Positions 1-12,308 of a DNA stretch of 64,000 bases are shown piece by piece (the first letter of the stretch is position 1; each line of letters opens with the position of its first letter). Source of the DNA: Serratia sp. Ag1. GTDB taxonomy: Bacteria; Pseudomonadota; Gammaproteobacteria; Enterobacterales; Enterobacteriaceae. Made by a program: the position numbers and the translations under genes. The stretch is taken from positions 32,822 to 96,821 of the forward strand of contig NZ_JQEI01000001.1 in assembly GCF_000743355.1 (NCBI RefSeq), written 5' to 3'. A model generated the notes under the pieces. It had not been told where the DNA came from. It did no database searches and saw nothing but the letters and a program-made list of their open reading frames with translations.

Positions 1-371
<371 letters not shown>

Positions 372-383
372 TTATCCATCCTA

Positions 384-409
384 CCGGCCATAGCATATAG
401 CAAGGCCGG
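384..409 (-). other. Inverted repeat between ftsZ and lpxC
   Basis: CCGGCC and GGCCGG pair across a 14-base loop in the ftsZ-lpxC gap. There is no U-run after it, so termination is not supported; it could be a leader hairpin of lpxC. Confidence 0.3.
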
Positions 410-458
410 CGGGACAGTTTAGCACAAAGAGCGGAGATTCCAAATTTCCGGCTTATTC

Positions 459-1613
459 CTAGTCTGCCTGCTTGCGCAAGAAGGCCGGGATATCCAGATA
501 ATCGGGCTCTTTATTCGGTTGCGTGCTCTGATCGTTCACCACTTTGGCAGCAGGCTTAACTTCCTGCTGCAGCGGCGACATACCGTGCTGCTGATAACGG
601 TGATCCATCACTGGCTGGCTGGCCTGCTTGTTGGTGACCAGAGTGATTTCAGGACGTTTGTCCATACCGATACCGGTAGCAACCACGGTAACACGCAGTT
701 CGTCGTTCATTTCCGGATCCAGTGACGTCCCGATCACTACGGTCGCGTTATCAGAAGCGAAAGCACGGATGGTGTTACCCACAGTTTCGAACTCATCCAA
801 ACGCAGATCGAAGCCAGCGGTGATGTTGACCAGCACACCGCGAGCGCCAGACAGATCGATATCTTCCAGCAGTGGGCTGGAGATCGCCATTTCTGCCGCT
901 TCTTCCGCACGGTCTTCACCACTTGCCACGCCAGAGCCCATCATCGCGTAGCCCATTTCGGACATCACGGTGCGCACGTCGGCGAAGTCAACGTTCATCA
1001 GACCTGGACGAGTGATCAATTCGGCAATACCCTGCACCGCGCCTTTCAGCACGTCGTTAGCCGCGCCAAACGCGTCCAGCAGAGAAATGCCACGGCCCAG
1101 AACTTTCAGCAATTTATCGTTCGGGATAGTGATCAGTGAGTCCACATGCTTGGACAGCTCAGCGATACCCTGCTCAGCGAACGCCATGCGCTTCTTGCCT
1201 TCAAAATTGAACGGCTTGGTCACCACAGCGACAGTCAGAATACCCAGATCTTTGGCAACTTCAGCCACAACAGGCGCAGCACCGGTACCGGTACCACCGC
1301 CCATGCCAGCGGCGATAAAGACCATGTCTGCACCTTCCAGAGCTGTACGCAGGGCTTCACGGTCTTCTTCCGCTGAATTACGACCCACTTCCGGGTTCGC
1401 GCCCGCCCCCAACCCCTTGGTAATACCACTACCAATCTGGATGGTTTGGCCAACCGCCGTTTTACGCAACGCTTGAGCGTCGGTGTTAACGGCAAAGAAT
1501 TCAACACCTTCGATGCGCTCACGCACCATGTGTTCAACGGCGTTGCCACCGCCACCGCCGACGCCGATGACTTTAATCACCGCATCGTTGGTTAGTTCCA
1601 TTGGTTCAAACAT
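459..1613 (-). CDS. ftsZ: Cell division GTPase FtsZ
   Basis: FtsZ is the tubulin-like GTPase that polymerises into the division ring at mid-cell. The 384-residue product starts [10 protein letters not shown], as in E. coli (383 aa). It carries the glycine-rich N-terminal loop VGGGGGNAV and the tubulin signature GGGTGTG at about residues 104-110. The C-terminal tail [14 protein letters not shown] is the conserved peptide that binds FtsA and ZipA. It lies 74 bases after ftsA. In E. coli several promoters inside ddlB, ftsQ and ftsA drive ftsZ; I did not try to locate them here. Confidence 0.98.
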   Translation of the reverse strand: MFEPMELTNDAVIKVIGVGGGGGNAVEHMVRERIEGVEFFAVNTDAQALRKTAVGQTIQIGSGITKGLGAGANPEVGRNSAEEDREALRTALEGADMVFIAAGMGGGTGTGAAPVVAEVAKDLGILTVAVVTKPFNFEGKKRMAFAEQGIAELSKHVDSLITIPNDKLLKVLGRGISLLDAFGAANDVLKGAVQGIAELITRPGLMNVDFADVRTVMSEMGYAMMGSGVASGEDRAEEAAEMAISSPLLEDIDLSGARGVLVNITAGFDLRLDEFETVGNTIRAFASDNATVVIGTSLDPEMNDELRVTVVATGIGMDKRPEITLVTNKQASQPVMDHRYQQHGMSPLQQEVKPAAKVVNDQSTQPNKEPDYLDIPAFLRKQAD

Positions 1614-1687
1614 AGTTTCTCTCCGTTTTGTGCCTGTCGCTGCGAGATCATAAAAAGATGGCTCAGCATGATCTCTTTATTGAAACA

Positions 1688-2944
1688 TTAAAACTCTTTT
1701 CTCAGCCAGCTATTGATACGTTTAAACCAATTGCCCACCGAGGCGCGTTTTTCTACTTCTGCCTCACCGTTCAGGTGAGATTCTTTTCCATAGTGCAGCA
1801 ACCCTACCGCTGTGGAGTAATAAGGCTCCTGCGCATAATCCGTCAAGCCTGTGATGTTCAAGGGTTGGCCAATGCGTACCTGGGTATGGAATACCCGTTG
1901 CGCACAGGCTGCCAGGCCATCAATCTGGGCGGCTCCACCGGTCAGCACAATACCTGCTGCCAGATGATGCTTGACCCCTTGGCTCCGTAACTGCTCCTGC
2001 AATTGTAAAATTTCATCGTTAACCAGATTCAACAGTTCGGTGTAGCGTGGCTCAATCACTTCAGCCAGTGTCTGTCTTTGCAGACTACGTGGTGGGCGCC
2101 CCCCGACGCTCGGCACCTCTACACTTTCATCCTTGCTGACAATCGATCCAAGCGCACAACCGTGACGAACTTTAATCGCTTCTGCATCTGCAGGTGGCGT
2201 CCCGAAGGCATAAGCGATATCGCTGGTGACCACGTTCCCGGCATAAGGGATCACTTTAGTATGGCGCAGCGCTCCGCCGGTATACACCGCCATATCCATA
2301 GTGCCACCGCCGATATCCACCACACAAACGCCGAGTTCACGCTCATCTTCGGTCAACACGGCATAACTGGCTGCCAGGCCGGCGAAAATCAGTTGATCCA
2401 CTTTCAGGCCGCAACGTTCAACCGCTTTGACGATGTTCTTTGCCATATCGTTATGGCAGGTGATCAGGTGGACCTTGGCCTGCATACGCACGCCAGATAA
2501 CCCAACCGGATTTTTAATCCCTTCCTGATAATCGATGGCGTATTCCTGAGGAATCACGTGCAGGATGCGGTGCTCATCGCGCACACGAACCGACTTGGCA
2601 GTATGTACGACATTCTCCACATCTTCCTGAGTCACTTCCTCTTCTGAAATAGGCACCATCCCTATTTCGTTTTGGCAGCTAATATGTTTACCCGACAAGG
2701 CCAGGTAAACCGAAGAAATCTGACAGTCAGCCATCAGCTCGGCCTGATCGATAGCACGCTGAACGCATTTGACTACCGACTCCAGATCGTTGACTCCCCC
2801 CTTATCCATACCGCGAGAGGGGCAACTGCCCACGCCAATAATATTGACCATGCCATCGGGCAGGACTTCCCCTACCAATGCGGAAACTTTTGCAGTTCCG
2901 ATCTCCAGTCCAACTACCAGTTTTCTGTCCGTCGACTTGATCAT
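1688..2944 (-). CDS. ftsA: Cell division protein FtsA
   Basis: FtsA is the actin-like ATPase that tethers FtsZ filaments to the inner membrane and recruits later division proteins. The product is 418 residues (E. coli 420). The N-terminal actin-fold phosphate loop is visible as [11 protein letters not shown], a second as [10 protein letters not shown]. The C-terminus ends in the amphipathic helix [13 protein letters not shown], the membrane-targeting sequence. Its ATG overlaps the end of ftsQ by 4 bases, so the two are probably translationally coupled. Confidence 0.97.
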   Translation of the reverse strand: MIKSTDRKLVVGLEIGTAKVSALVGEVLPDGMVNIIGVGSCPSRGMDKGGVNDLESVVKCVQRAIDQAELMADCQISSVYLALSGKHISCQNEIGMVPISEEEVTQEDVENVVHTAKSVRVRDEHRILHVIPQEYAIDYQEGIKNPVGLSGVRMQAKVHLITCHNDMAKNIVKAVERCGLKVDQLIFAGLAASYAVLTEDERELGVCVVDIGGGTMDMAVYTGGALRHTKVIPYAGNVVTSDIAYAFGTPPADAEAIKVRHGCALGSIVSKDESVEVPSVGGRPPRSLQRQTLAEVIEPRYTELLNLVNDEILQLQEQLRSQGVKHHLAAGIVLTGGAAQIDGLAACAQRVFHTQVRIGQPLNITGLTDYAQEPYYSTAVGLLHYGKESHLNGEAEVEKRASVGNWFKRINSWLRKEF

Positions 2945-3804
2945 TGTTGTTTTGCCTGTGCCTGATTCTGTTGCTGATTACTGTTTGGCTGTTCGCCTGC
3001 TGCCTGCCCAGCTAACTGCGGATCGATCAACGCCTGAGTCCACCCCACCGAGGCTCCGGTGTCATAACGTAAATCGACATAGCTGACACGCTTGTTTTCC
3101 ACCTGTGCCTGCTGCAGTAGCAGCGGGTAAAGCCCTATAAAGCGTTGCAAACGCCCCATGCGATCGTCACGTCCCAGTTCCAGCCGAACATCGTTATCCA
3201 ACGCCAGCAGCCATGAATGACGGGCGGTCATCGCCACCATCTTCAATGTATATCTGCTCGCTGCTAACACGCTGCTCATTGCGCGATAGCCTTCCAACAC
3301 ATCCTGCTCGCTACCTTCCGGGCCATAAAGCAGCGGCAATTTCTGTTTACCTAATCGCTCTGCCGGGACACTGAACGATTTGCCTTCGGCATCTACCATA
3401 TGCAAATCATTCCAATGCGCCACCGGGACATATTCCACCAGATGAATCTTCAACTCATCTGGCCACTGTTTACGCACGCTGGCCTGCTTGATCCACGGCA
3501 GGCGCTCGATCTGCTGCTGGATGATGTCCACATCCTGCGTCATGAACGTGCCGGGCGCTCCCAGCGCCAGGATCGCCTGGCGAATATCGTCATTGGTGGT
3601 GTAATGGCGTTCACCGGTCACCACCAATTTTGAGAGCGGCAAGCGGTTAGCATCTTTCATCCAACCAATCACCGCCCAACCGCCCCACAAAATGGTTCCC
3701 AACACCATCAGCAGGAAAATCATTCCCGCCAGTTGGGTTCCATTGCTGCGGCGCGGGCCGTTATCCACCTCGCGGTCACGCGAATTCAGAGCCGCTTGCG
3801 ACAT
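2941..3804 (-). CDS. ftsQ: Cell division protein FtsQ
   Basis: FtsQ is a bitopic inner-membrane protein that forms the FtsQBL subcomplex of the divisome. I place the start at the ATG 3804-3802 ([10 protein letters not shown]), which aligns with E. coli FtsQ and falls one base after the ddlB stop; the frame is open ten codons further up but that would run into ddlB. The 287-residue product has a short basic cytoplasmic tail, one membrane segment near residues 26-47 ([20 protein letters not shown]), then a POTRA domain starting [15 protein letters not shown]. The C-terminal tail is glutamine-rich. Confidence 0.96.
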   Translation of the reverse strand: MSQAALNSRDREVDNGPRRSNGTQLAGMIFLLMVLGTILWGGWAVIGWMKDANRLPLSKLVVTGERHYTTNDDIRQAILALGAPGTFMTQDVDIIQQQIERLPWIKQASVRKQWPDELKIHLVEYVPVAHWNDLHMVDAEGKSFSVPAERLGKQKLPLLYGPEGSEQDVLEGYRAMSSVLAASRYTLKMVAMTARHSWLLALDNDVRLELGRDDRMGRLQRFIGLYPLLLQQAQVENKRVSYVDLRYDTGASVGWTQALIDPQLAGQAAGEQPNSNQQQNQAQAKQQ

Positions 3805-3805
3805 C

Positions 3806-4726
3806 TCAGTCAGCCAATGCCAAAATTGCCGCAACCAACTGCGAGAACGTCAACCCAGACTGCCGCGCAGCCATTGGCACCAAACTGTGGCTGGTCATAC
3901 CTGGCGAAGTATTCACCTCCAGCAGATAAAAACCACCGTCGCTATCCTGCATCACATCAACACGGCCCCAACCGCTGCAATCCAGCCCACGATAGGCACG
4001 CAGTGCCAGCGCAGCCATTTCGGCCTCCTGCTGTTCACTCAGGCCGCTCGGGCAGAAATACTGCGTATCATCGGCAATATATTTAGCCTGGTAGTCGTAG
4101 AACACCCCGGCGGGTTGAATACGGATGGAAGGCAACACCCGATCACCCAGGATCGCCACGGTATATTCGGGGCCACTCAACCATTTCTCTACCAAAACAT
4201 CGTCGTCATGGCGGAAAGCCTCTTCCAATGCGCTTTCAAGAGCGCCGCTCTCGGTCACTTTACTCATACCGACGCTCGAGCCTTCACGGCTAGGCTTGAC
4301 GATCAGCGGTAGCCCCAACGCTGCCACAGCGGCCAGCAGGTTATCCCGTTCGTTACTGAAATACTGCTGGCGGCACAGCGCCACATAAGGAGCTATCGGT
4401 AACCCCATAGATTGCCACACCAACTTCGTACGCCACTTGTCCATGGTCAGGGCAGAAGCCATTACCCCACTGCCGGTATAAGGTAGCTGCAGATACTCCA
4501 GCATCCCCTGCAAGGTGCCATCCTCACCACCGCGCCCATGCAACGCGATAAACACCTTGTTAAACCCCTGTGCTTTCAACTGGGTTACCGGGTAATCACG
4601 GGTATCGACGGGATGCGCGTCAATACCTGCTTCTCTCAACCCAGCCAGCACTGCAGCACCGGACTGCAGTGACACATCTCGCTCTGCGGAGGTTCCCCCC
4701 AGCAACACAGCTACTTTATCAGCCAT
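3806..4726 (-). CDS. ddlB: D-alanine--D-alanine ligase B
   Basis: DdlB is a cytoplasmic ATP-grasp enzyme that joins two D-alanines for the peptidoglycan stem peptide. The 306-residue product matches the usual length. Visible motifs are [13 protein letters not shown] at the N-terminus, [12 protein letters not shown] (substrate-binding region near residue 63), [13 protein letters not shown] in the ATP-grasp domain, and the metal-binding [11 protein letters not shown] near the C-terminus. It overlaps the end of murC by 8 bases and is followed directly by ftsQ. Confidence 0.97.
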   Translation of the reverse strand: MADKVAVLLGGTSAERDVSLQSGAAVLAGLREAGIDAHPVDTRDYPVTQLKAQGFNKVFIALHGRGGEDGTLQGMLEYLQLPYTGSGVMASALTMDKWRTKLVWQSMGLPIAPYVALCRQQYFSNERDNLLAAVAALGLPLIVKPSREGSSVGMSKVTESGALESALEEAFRHDDDVLVEKWLSGPEYTVAILGDRVLPSIRIQPAGVFYDYQAKYIADDTQYFCPSGLSEQQEAEMAALALRAYRGLDCSGWGRVDVMQDSDGGFYLLEVNTSPGMTSHSLVPMAARQSGLTFSQLVAAILALAD

Positions 4727-6194
4727 GATGCCCCTCCTCTTTATTCTGCGGCTGCAACTTTAGCTCAGCCAATTTGCGCGCGATTTTACCGACGTTGCCA
4801 GCGCCTTGCACCAGAATCAGATCGTCCCCCTGCAGCAGTTGCGCCAGGGTTTCCGGCACGATGTCCGCATCGGCAATCAGGATCGGATCCAGCTTGCCGC
4901 GAGTACGGATGGTGCGGCACAGCGAACGGCTGTCAGCACCGGGGATTGGCGCTTCGCCAGCCGGATACACATCCAGCATCAGCAGTACATCCACCTGAGA
5001 CAACACATGGGCAAAATCATCGTACAGATCGCGGGTCCGCGTGAAACGGTGCGGTTGGAAAATCATCACCAGACGCTTGTTCGGCCAACCTGCACGTGCG
5101 GCCTTGATAGTCGCATCGACTTCGGTCGGATGGTGGCCATAATCATCCACCAGCATCGCACTACCTGCTTTACCATTCACCGCTGCCAGCGAGAAATCAC
5201 CAAGCACATCGAAACGGCGGCCTGTCCCCTGGAAACCGGCTAGCGCACGCAGAATGGCTTCATCATCAATGCCTTCCTCCGTCGCTACCGCAACCGCCGC
5301 AGCGGCGTTCAGCGCATTATGACGGCCCGGCGCATTCAGGGTCACCGTCAACAACGGCTTATCCTGACGGCTCAGGGTAAAATGCCCCTGATGCCCGACC
5401 TGGCGATAGCTTTCTAAACGCACATCAGCATCGTCACTGAAACCATAGGTAGTAATGTGGCGGCCCACGCGCGGCAGCAGTTCACGCACCACCGGGTCAT
5501 CAACACACATCACCGCCCGGCCATAAAACGGCAAATTATGCAGGAAGCTGATAAACGTCTGCTTCAGGTTCTCGAAATCGCCATGGTAAGTATCCATATG
5601 GTCGGCTTCGATGTTGGTGACAATCGCCACCATCGGCTGCAAATGCAGGAACGAGGCGTCACTCTCATCAGCCTCAGCGATCAGGTAACGGCTGGAACCC
5701 AGGCGCGCATGCGTCCCCGCCGCCTTCACCAACCCACCGTTAACAAAGGTCGGATCCAAACCGGCTTCTGCATAAATACTCGACACCATCGCCGTTGTCG
5801 TGGTTTTGCCGTGCGTACCGGCGATGGCGATGCCATGACGATAGCGCATCAATTCAGCCAGCATTTCGGCACGCTGGATCACCGGGATACGCGCCTCACG
5901 AGCTGCGACGATCTCCGGGTTATCTGCCGAAATGGCGGTAGAAACCACCACTACGCTCGCATCCAGCACATTCTCTGGGCGATGATGAAAATAAATGGTT
6001 GCCCCAAGCTCGCTCAACTGTTGAGTTACCGGATTCGGTGCCAAATCGGAACCGCTGATCTGATAGCCTTCGTTAGCCAACACCTCGGCGATACCACCCA
6101 TGCCAGCACCACCGATGCCAACAAAGTGTATGTGCCGGACGCGTCGCATCTCAGGCACGAAAGTGCGTAGTTTCGCCAATTGCTGTGTATTCAT
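4719..6194 (-). CDS. murC: UDP-N-acetylmuramate--L-alanine ligase
   Basis: MurC adds L-alanine to UDP-MurNAc, the first amino-acid step in stem-peptide synthesis. The start used is the ATG at 6194 ([11 protein letters not shown], as in E. coli) rather than the GTG one codon upstream. The 491-residue product has the nucleotide-binding [12 protein letters not shown], the Mur ligase P-loop [12 protein letters not shown], the metal and substrate region [13 protein letters not shown], and the C-terminal domain motif [12 protein letters not shown]. It follows murG after 87 bases. Confidence 0.97.
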   Translation of the reverse strand: MNTQQLAKLRTFVPEMRRVRHIHFVGIGGAGMGGIAEVLANEGYQISGSDLAPNPVTQQLSELGATIYFHHRPENVLDASVVVVSTAISADNPEIVAAREARIPVIQRAEMLAELMRYRHGIAIAGTHGKTTTTAMVSSIYAEAGLDPTFVNGGLVKAAGTHARLGSSRYLIAEADESDASFLHLQPMVAIVTNIEADHMDTYHGDFENLKQTFISFLHNLPFYGRAVMCVDDPVVRELLPRVGRHITTYGFSDDADVRLESYRQVGHQGHFTLSRQDKPLLTVTLNAPGRHNALNAAAAVAVATEEGIDDEAILRALAGFQGTGRRFDVLGDFSLAAVNGKAGSAMLVDDYGHHPTEVDATIKAARAGWPNKRLVMIFQPHRFTRTRDLYDDFAHVLSQVDVLLMLDVYPAGEAPIPGADSRSLCRTIRTRGKLDPILIADADIVPETLAQLLQGDDLILVQGAGNVGKIARKLAELKLQPQNKEEGHHG

Positions 6195-6281
6195 CACTCT
6201 CTCTATCCGGGTTCAATCTGCGAACCCCATATTGCTTATTCTTTATATGGCCCGGCGAGCCAAGCCCTGCATGATCTAGCT

Positions 6282-7346
6282 CTATCTGGCGAGGCGAACA
6301 ATCTCTGCCGCCACGCGCTCTGTTGCATCGGGAATCGCCACCGCACGGGCTTTTTCAGCCATCGTCAGCAACGTTGTGCGATCCCAATCTGCCAACAGTT
6401 CCGCCACTGCTTCAGCGGTAAACTGTGGTTGTTCAATAATTTTCGCCGCGCCTGCGGCCTCCAACGGGCGAGCATTCCAATACTGCTGGCGATCTTTGTG
6501 CTGAAAGGGCACGAAAATGGCGGGTAAACCGGCTGCTGCGATCTCGCTGACGGTCAATGCGCCAGAACGACAGACCACCACATCAGCCCAGGCATAAGCT
6601 GCTGCCATATCATCAATAAACTCAGTCACTTTGTGCCCGGTCTGCCCTACCCTCTCGTAGTCGCGCAGCACCGTTTCCAGCGCTCCCTTCCCCACCTGAT
6701 GCCAAAGGGTAATCTTATCGCCCAGCAAAGCTGCGGCGGCAGGAAGCGTCTGATTCAGCACCCGAGCCCCCTGGCTACCGCCAATCACCAGCACCCGAAC
6801 CGGCCCTTCACGCCCCGCCAAACGCTCTGCAGGTAATGGCAACGCCAGCACATCGGTCCGTACCGGGTTACCGACAACCTCTGCGTGTGGGAACGCACCG
6901 GGAAAGGCCTGCAACACCGTTTTGGCAATCCTGGAGAGCCAGCGATTGGTCAAACCGGCAATGCCATTCTGCTCGTGCAGCACCACCGGGATACCACACT
7001 GCCAGGCAGCCAAGCCACCGGGGCCAGAAACATAACCCCCCATGCCCAGCACCACGTCAGGCTGATAACTGCGCATGATCGCCTTTGCCTGGCGCATGGC
7101 GCGCCAAATGCGTAACGGCGCGGTCAACTGGGCCTTCAACCCTTTGCCGCGCAAACCAGAAATACGAATAAAATCAATTTCGATTCCGTGCTTCGGCACC
7201 AAATCGGCTTCCATGCGGTCGGCGGTCCCAAGCCAGCGCACCTGCCAGCCCTGCGCCATCAGATGATGCGCAACCGCCAGCCCCGGGAACACATGCCCGC
7301 CGGTCCCGCCTGCCATCACCATTAAACGCTTCGCTTTACCGCTCAT
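6282..7346 (-). CDS. murG: UDP-GlcNAc:lipid I N-acetylglucosaminyltransferase
   Basis: MurG transfers GlcNAc to lipid I, making lipid II at the inner face of the cytoplasmic membrane. The product is 354 residues (E. coli 355), a GT-B fold enzyme. The N-terminal glycine-rich loop reads [14 protein letters not shown] and the second reads [10 protein letters not shown]. The UDP-GlcNAc-binding region [17 protein letters not shown] and the following [15 protein letters not shown] are intact. It starts three bases after ftsW. Confidence 0.97.
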   Translation of the reverse strand: MSGKAKRLMVMAGGTGGHVFPGLAVAHHLMAQGWQVRWLGTADRMEADLVPKHGIEIDFIRISGLRGKGLKAQLTAPLRIWRAMRQAKAIMRSYQPDVVLGMGGYVSGPGGLAAWQCGIPVVLHEQNGIAGLTNRWLSRIAKTVLQAFPGAFPHAEVVGNPVRTDVLALPLPAERLAGREGPVRVLVIGGSQGARVLNQTLPAAAALLGDKITLWHQVGKGALETVLRDYERVGQTGHKVTEFIDDMAAAYAWADVVVCRSGALTVSEIAAAGLPAIFVPFQHKDRQQYWNARPLEAAGAAKIIEQPQFTAEAVAELLADWDRTTLLTMAEKARAVAIPDATERVAAEIVRLAR

Positions 7347-7349
7347 CCG

Positions 7350-8552
7350 CTACCTCTTCACAAACGCCTGCGCTTTGGTCAGGCGCGTTTCATAATCAAT
7401 ACGCAGCAACAGCACAATCGCCGTCGACATAATTATCAAGCTCGAACCGCCGTAGCTGATCAGCGGCAGCGTCAACCCTTTGGTCGGCAGCATCCCCGCC
7501 GCCGCACCGACGTTAACCAACGCCTGGAAGCTGAACCAAATGCCGATCGAACATGCCAGAAAACCGGAAAACCGCTGATCGATCTCCAATGCACGGCGGC
7601 CAATCGACATCGCACGAAAAGCGACGAAGAATACCATTAACAGGGCTAAAACCACACCGATATAGCCCAATTCCTCAGCTAAAATTGCGAAGATAAAGTC
7701 GGTATGCGCTTCCGGTAAATACTCCAGTTTCTGTACCGAATTACCTAACCCCTGCCCCCAGAACTCACCGCGGCCAAACGCCATCAGCGACTGGGTTAGC
7801 TGGTAACCACTGCCGAACGGATCGGCCCATGGGTTCCAGAAAGAGGTCACGCGGCGCATACGATAGGGTTCCGCGATCACCAGTAACCCCACGGCAAACG
7901 CCCCGGAACCGATAATTGCCAGGAACTGCCACATCTTGGCCCCAGCCAGAAACAGCATCGCCAAGGTAGTAATAAACAGCACCACCACCGTTCCCAAATC
8001 TGGCTGTGCCAGCAGCAATACCGCCAACACCACCATCACGCCCATCGGTTTACAGAAGCCCCAGAAGTTACTGCGTACCTCATCAACCTTGCGCACCAGG
8101 TAACTCGACAGGTAACAAAACAGCGACAGCTTGGAAAGTTCGGCAGGCTGAATACGCAGTGGGCCAAGAGCGATCCAGCGCGATGCCCCGTTCACCGAAC
8201 TCCCCACCACTAATACAATCAGCAGCATCACCATGGATAACAACAACATAACGTTACTGTAGCGCTGCCATACCTCCATCGGGATACGCAGCGTGACCAA
8301 CGACAGACCGAATGCCAGGATCAGATACAGTGCGTCACGTTTGGCAAACAGGAACGGATCGTCGCCAAGGCGCTGACCAATCGGCATCGAAGCCGACGTC
8401 ACCATGACGAAACCGATTACCGCCAAGCCAAAGGTCAACCACAACAGGGTACGGTCATACAGCACCATATTGGCAGAATCACTTTCACGCGATCCCATCA
8501 CCCAGTCTTTCAGTTTGTTGGCCAGGCCAAACGTCGGCACCCGTAGTCTCAT
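7350..8552 (-). CDS. ftsW: Peptidoglycan glycosyltransferase FtsW
   Basis: FtsW is the SEDS-family septal glycosyltransferase that polymerises lipid II together with FtsI. The 400-residue product is hydrophobic with about ten membrane segments. Typical SEDS stretches are visible: [19 protein letters not shown], the loop [18 protein letters not shown], and the C-terminal [13 protein letters not shown]. The start overlaps the end of murD by 4 bases. Confidence 0.97.
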   Translation of the reverse strand: MRLRVPTFGLANKLKDWVMGSRESDSANMVLYDRTLLWLTFGLAVIGFVMVTSASMPIGQRLGDDPFLFAKRDALYLILAFGLSLVTLRIPMEVWQRYSNVMLLLSMVMLLIVLVVGSSVNGASRWIALGPLRIQPAELSKLSLFCYLSSYLVRKVDEVRSNFWGFCKPMGVMVVLAVLLLAQPDLGTVVVLFITTLAMLFLAGAKMWQFLAIIGSGAFAVGLLVIAEPYRMRRVTSFWNPWADPFGSGYQLTQSLMAFGRGEFWGQGLGNSVQKLEYLPEAHTDFIFAILAEELGYIGVVLALLMVFFVAFRAMSIGRRALEIDQRFSGFLACSIGIWFSFQALVNVGAAAGMLPTKGLTLPLISYGGSSLIIMSTAIVLLLRIDYETRLTKAQAFVKR

Positions 8553-9868
8553 CCGCCAAGCTCCCGCGCCAAGCGGGCAAACTCGTTACCGCGCACTTCA
8601 AAATTACGGAACTGATCCAGGCTGGCACAGGCGGGTGACAGCAACACCATATCGCCCGCTTTCGCACGGCCTGCAATAGTGTGCATGGCCTGTTCCATGG
8701 TTTCAGTCAGGGTGGTAACACTCGGGCGCAGCTCTGCCAGTTGGGCACCATCACGGCCAAAACAGTACAGCCGGATGTTGTCACCTTGCAGATAACGCGT
8801 CAGCGACGAGAAATCTGCGGACTTGCCATCACCGCCCAACAGCAAATGCAGCGTACCCTCAACCTGCAGGCCATTCAGCGCGGCTTCTGTGCTGCCAACG
8901 TTGGTGGCTTTGGAATCGTTAATCCAGCGCACGCCGTTACGCTCCCACACCAGTTGGAAGCGGTGCTCCAGGCCAGTAAAGGTGGTTAATGCCTGCAGAC
9001 TGGAAGAACGCGGCAGTTTGGCGGCATCGGCCAAAGCCAACGCTGCCAGCGCATTGGTATAGTTATGCTGGCCGGTGAGCTTCATCTCGCGGGTATTGAG
9101 GACTTTCTCGCCGTTAACCCGCAACCAGGTTTCACCCTGCTGGCGGTTGAGATGGTAATCACCCACATCAGCACCAAAGCTGACGCAACGCTCATCAGCA
9201 CCACGTACTGGCATGGTCAGCGCGTCGTCGGCGTTCACCACGCATACACCGGCATTTTCATAAATCCGCAGTTTGGCAGCACGATACTGCTGTAAACCAA
9301 GCGGATAGCGATCCATATGATCTTCTGTCACGTTCAGGATGGTCGCGGCAGCAGCACGCAGGCTGTAGGTGGTTTCCAGTTGGAAACTCGACAGCTCAAG
9401 CACGTAAAGCTGGCATTCCTGACGCAGCAAACTGAGCGCGGGCAGGCCGATATTACCGCCAACGCCCACCGCCCACCCGGCGGCTTTAGCCATTTCGCCT
9501 ACTAACGAGGTCACCGTACTTTTACCGTTGGAACCGGTGATCGCCACAATCGGTGCCTGTGCTTCACGGCAAAACAGCTCGACGTCACCAACGATTTCCA
9601 CCCCGGCAGCCGCAGCGGCACTCAAGGCCGGTGTCGCGAGGGCGATACCAGGGCTGGCGACAATCAAATCCGCCTCCAGCAACCACGCCTGGTTCAAATC
9701 CCCCAGATGCCGCTCCACGCTCTCAGGCAGTTTATCCAGCCCCGGCGGAGCAATACGGGTATCCATAACGCGCGGCGTTACGCCCCGCATCATAAAGAAA
9801 TCAACACAGGATAAACCGGTCAGGCCTAACCCGATGATGACCACTTTTTTACCCTGATAATCCACCAT
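8549..9868 (-). CDS. murD: UDP-N-acetylmuramoyl-L-alanine--D-glutamate ligase
   Basis: MurD adds D-glutamate to UDP-MurNAc-L-Ala in the cytoplasm. The frame is open 30 codons further upstream into mraY, but the ATG at 9868 ([18 protein letters not shown]) matches E. coli MurD and lies two bases after the mraY stop. The product is 439 residues. It has the Rossmann-like N-terminus, the P-loop [22 protein letters not shown], and the C-terminal motif [15 protein letters not shown]. Confidence 0.97.
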   Translation of the reverse strand: MVDYQGKKVVIIGLGLTGLSCVDFFMMRGVTPRVMDTRIAPPGLDKLPESVERHLGDLNQAWLLEADLIVASPGIALATPALSAAAAAGVEIVGDVELFCREAQAPIVAITGSNGKSTVTSLVGEMAKAAGWAVGVGGNIGLPALSLLRQECQLYVLELSSFQLETTYSLRAAAATILNVTEDHMDRYPLGLQQYRAAKLRIYENAGVCVVNADDALTMPVRGADERCVSFGADVGDYHLNRQQGETWLRVNGEKVLNTREMKLTGQHNYTNALAALALADAAKLPRSSSLQALTTFTGLEHRFQLVWERNGVRWINDSKATNVGSTEAALNGLQVEGTLHLLLGGDGKSADFSSLTRYLQGDNIRLYCFGRDGAQLAELRPSVTTLTETMEQAMHTIAGRAKAGDMVLLSPACASLDQFRNFEVRGNEFARLARELGG

Positions 9869-9870
9869 AA

Positions 9871-10953
9871 TTAGCGCACCTTCAGCGTTGCCAGGCCGAT
9901 CAGCACCAGCATCAGCGAAATAATCCAGAAACGCACAATCACGCGTGGCTCTGGCCAACCTTTCAATTCATAGTGGTGATGAATCGGTGCCATGCGGAAA
10001 ATACGTTGCCCGCGCAGCTTGAACGATCCCACCTGCAAAATCACCGACAGCGTTTCAACCACGAACACGCCGCCCATAATCACCAGCAAAAACTCCTGAC
10101 GCAGCAGCACCGCGATCGTCCCCAACGCGCCGCCCAAGGCCAGCGAACCGACATCGCCCATAAACACCTGAGCCGGGTAAGTGTTGAACCATAAGAAGCC
10201 CAAACCGGCACCGACAATCGCGGTGCACACAATCACCAGCTCACCAGCATGGCGCAGATACGGGATATGCAGATAGTTGGCAAAATTCACGTTACCCGTT
10301 GCCCAGGCAACCAAGGCAAAACCGGCAGCAACCAATACGGTTGGCATAATCGCCAACCCGTCCAACCCATCGGTCAGGTTAACCGCATTGCTGGTCCCCA
10401 CAATCACAAAGTAGGCTAACAGCACGTATAGCAGACCAAGCTGTGGCACAATGTCCTTGAAAAACGGCACTACCAGCTCGGTGGCTGGCGTGTCTTTTCC
10501 TATCGCATACATGGAGAACGCGACGATCAGCGCGATCACCGATTGCCAGAAGTACTTCCAGCGGGCAATCAACCCTTTGGTATCTTTGCGCACCACTTTG
10601 CGATAGTCATCGACAAACCCGACGATGCCGTACCCCACCAGCACAAACAATACGCACCAGACATAAGGATTCGACGGATACGCCCACATCAGCACCGAAA
10701 TGGTGATGGAGGTCAGGATCATGATGCCGCCCATGGTTGGCGTACCGCGTTTGCTGAAGTGTGATTCTGGCCCGTCGTTACGCACCACTTGGCCAAAGGA
10801 CATTTCCTGCAGGCGTTTGATCACCCGTGGCCCCATCCACAACGAAATAAACAGCGCGGTCAGCAGGCTGACAATGGCCCTGAACGTCAGGTAAGAAAAG
10901 ACGTTGAAACCTGAGTAATACTTGACCAGATATTCGGCCAGCCAAACTAACAT
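9871..10953 (-). CDS. mraY: Phospho-N-acetylmuramoyl-pentapeptide transferase
   Basis: MraY is the polytopic membrane enzyme that moves phospho-MurNAc-pentapeptide to undecaprenyl phosphate, making lipid I. The product is 360 residues, the standard length, with about ten membrane helices. The aspartate signature [16 protein letters not shown] and FVDDYRKV, both in cytoplasmic loops, are intact, as is the C-terminal [14 protein letters not shown]. The start overlaps the end of murF by 7 bases. Confidence 0.97.
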   Translation of the reverse strand: MLVWLAEYLVKYYSGFNVFSYLTFRAIVSLLTALFISLWMGPRVIKRLQEMSFGQVVRNDGPESHFSKRGTPTMGGIMILTSITISVLMWAYPSNPYVWCVLFVLVGYGIVGFVDDYRKVVRKDTKGLIARWKYFWQSVIALIVAFSMYAIGKDTPATELVVPFFKDIVPQLGLLYVLLAYFVIVGTSNAVNLTDGLDGLAIMPTVLVAAGFALVAWATGNVNFANYLHIPYLRHAGELVIVCTAIVGAGLGFLWFNTYPAQVFMGDVGSLALGGALGTIAVLLRQEFLLVIMGGVFVVETLSVILQVGSFKLRGQRIFRMAPIHHHYELKGWPEPRVIVRFWIISLMLVLIGLATLKVR

Positions 10954-12308
10954 GGTGCTTTCTCCTGTAACGCGCGTACTACCTGCTCCATTGCGGCACT
11001 ACGTGAACCTTTGATTAACACGGTAATTACCGCATGTGCTGACAGTAGTTCCGCCACGCGCGCGATCACTGCTGCTTTATTCTGATAATGCTCGCCGTTA
11101 CCGGCTGCCGAACTCAGCACGTGGCTGAGTTGACCGACGCTGATCACTTTATCAACCCCGGCCAGACGGGCGGCATCTCCCACCTGGCGGTGACATTCTG
11201 CCGCTTCTGCCCCTAACTCGGCCATGTCGCCAACCACCATCACCCGGTAACCCGGCATTTCTGCCAGCACCTGAGCAGCAGCGATCATTGAGCCAACATT
11301 GGCGTTATAGCTGTCATCCAGTAAAAGCTTGCCCTCCGCCAGCGCGACCGGGAATAACCGACCTGGCACCGCCTGGAGTTGTTGTAATCCTGCGCGCACT
11401 GCCGCCAACGTTGCACCGACCGACATCGCCAGTGCCGCCGCCGCCAGAGCATTAGCCACATTATGGCGGCCAGGCAGCGGCAGCTCGATAGCTACCGTTC
11501 CTAACGGGCTGTGCAGCGTAAATTGCGTACCCTTGCCATTGATCTGAATATCGCTGGCAAAAAAATCCACGCCATCTGCCGCCTGAGGCGAAAAGCGCCA
11601 CACTTTTTTGCCCTGCAACTGAACCTGCCAATGCGGCCAGTCGTTATTATCAGCATTGATGATCGCCACACCGTTGGCGGGCAAACCAGCAAATATCTCA
11701 CCTTTGGCCTGAGCCACCCCGGCCAAAGAGCCGAATCCTTCCAGATGCGCCGCCGCCAGGTTGTTCACCAGCGCGCTCTGTGGTTGGGTTAAAGCGGTGG
11801 TGTAAGCGATCTCGCCAATATGATTCGCGCCTAACTCAATCACGGCAAAATCATGCTGCGGCTGCAAACGCAGTAACGTCAGCGGCACGCCGATGTCGTT
11901 ATTGAAATTCCCTGCGGTATACAGCACCTCACCACATTCGCGCAGAATGGTGGCTGTCATCTCTTTCACCGAGGTCTTCCCTGATGACCCTGTGAGCGCC
12001 ACCACTTTAGCCGGGACCTGCTGACGAACCCAGGCAGCCAGTTGCCCTAATGCCAAACGGGTATCTTTCACCACCAGTTGTGGCGCATCCACCAATAAGC
12101 GCTTACTTACCAGCAACGCACCTGCGCCTGCGGCTATTGCATCAGCGGCAAAGTCATGGGCGTCGAAACGCTCGCCTTTCAGCGCCACAAACAGGCAGCC
12201 TGCCGTCACTTGGCGGGTATCGGTCATCACCTCAGTGATTTGGCAATCAGCACCGATCAGTTCAGCACTCAATACCTCAGCCAAGACCTTCAGGGATACC
12301 GCGATCAT
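10947..12308 (-). CDS. murF: UDP-N-acetylmuramoyl-tripeptide--D-alanyl-D-alanine ligase
   Basis: MurF adds D-Ala-D-Ala to complete the UDP-MurNAc-pentapeptide. The product is 453 residues (E. coli 452). The Mur ligase P-loop [14 protein letters not shown] is visible, followed by [16 protein letters not shown], the carbamylated-lysine region, and [13 protein letters not shown] in the C-terminal domain. It overlaps the end of murE by 4 bases. Confidence 0.97.
   Translation of the reverse strand: MIAVSLKVLAEVLSAELIGADCQITEVMTDTRQVTAGCLFVALKGERFDAHDFAADAIAAGAGALLVSKRLLVDAPQLVVKDTRLALGQLAAWVRQQVPAKVVALTGSSGKTSVKEMTATILRECGEVLYTAGNFNNDIGVPLTLLRLQPQHDFAVIELGANHIGEIAYTTALTQPQSALVNNLAAAHLEGFGSLAGVAQAKGEIFAGLPANGVAIINADNNDWPHWQVQLQGKKVWRFSPQAADGVDFFASDIQINGKGTQFTLHSPLGTVAIELPLPGRHNVANALAAAALAMSVGATLAAVRAGLQQLQAVPGRLFPVALAEGKLLLDDSYNANVGSMIAAAQVLAEMPGYRVMVVGDMAELGAEAAECHRQVGDAARLAGVDKVISVGQLSHVLSSAAGNGEHYQNKAAVIARVAELLSAHAVITVLIKGSRSAAMEQVVRALQEKAPC

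Noticed and set aside
970..1476. Long antisense frames inside dcw genes, for example opposite ftsZ
   Set aside because: They mirror strongly conserved genes on the other strand, and none has a recognised domain.
3805..3834. Ten-codon N-terminal extension of ftsQ
   Set aside because: It overlaps ddlB, and E. coli FtsQ begins at the downstream ATG, which follows the ddlB stop by one base.
9869..9958. Thirty-codon N-terminal extension of murD
   Set aside because: It lies within mraY, and the ATG at 9868 matches the known MurD start.
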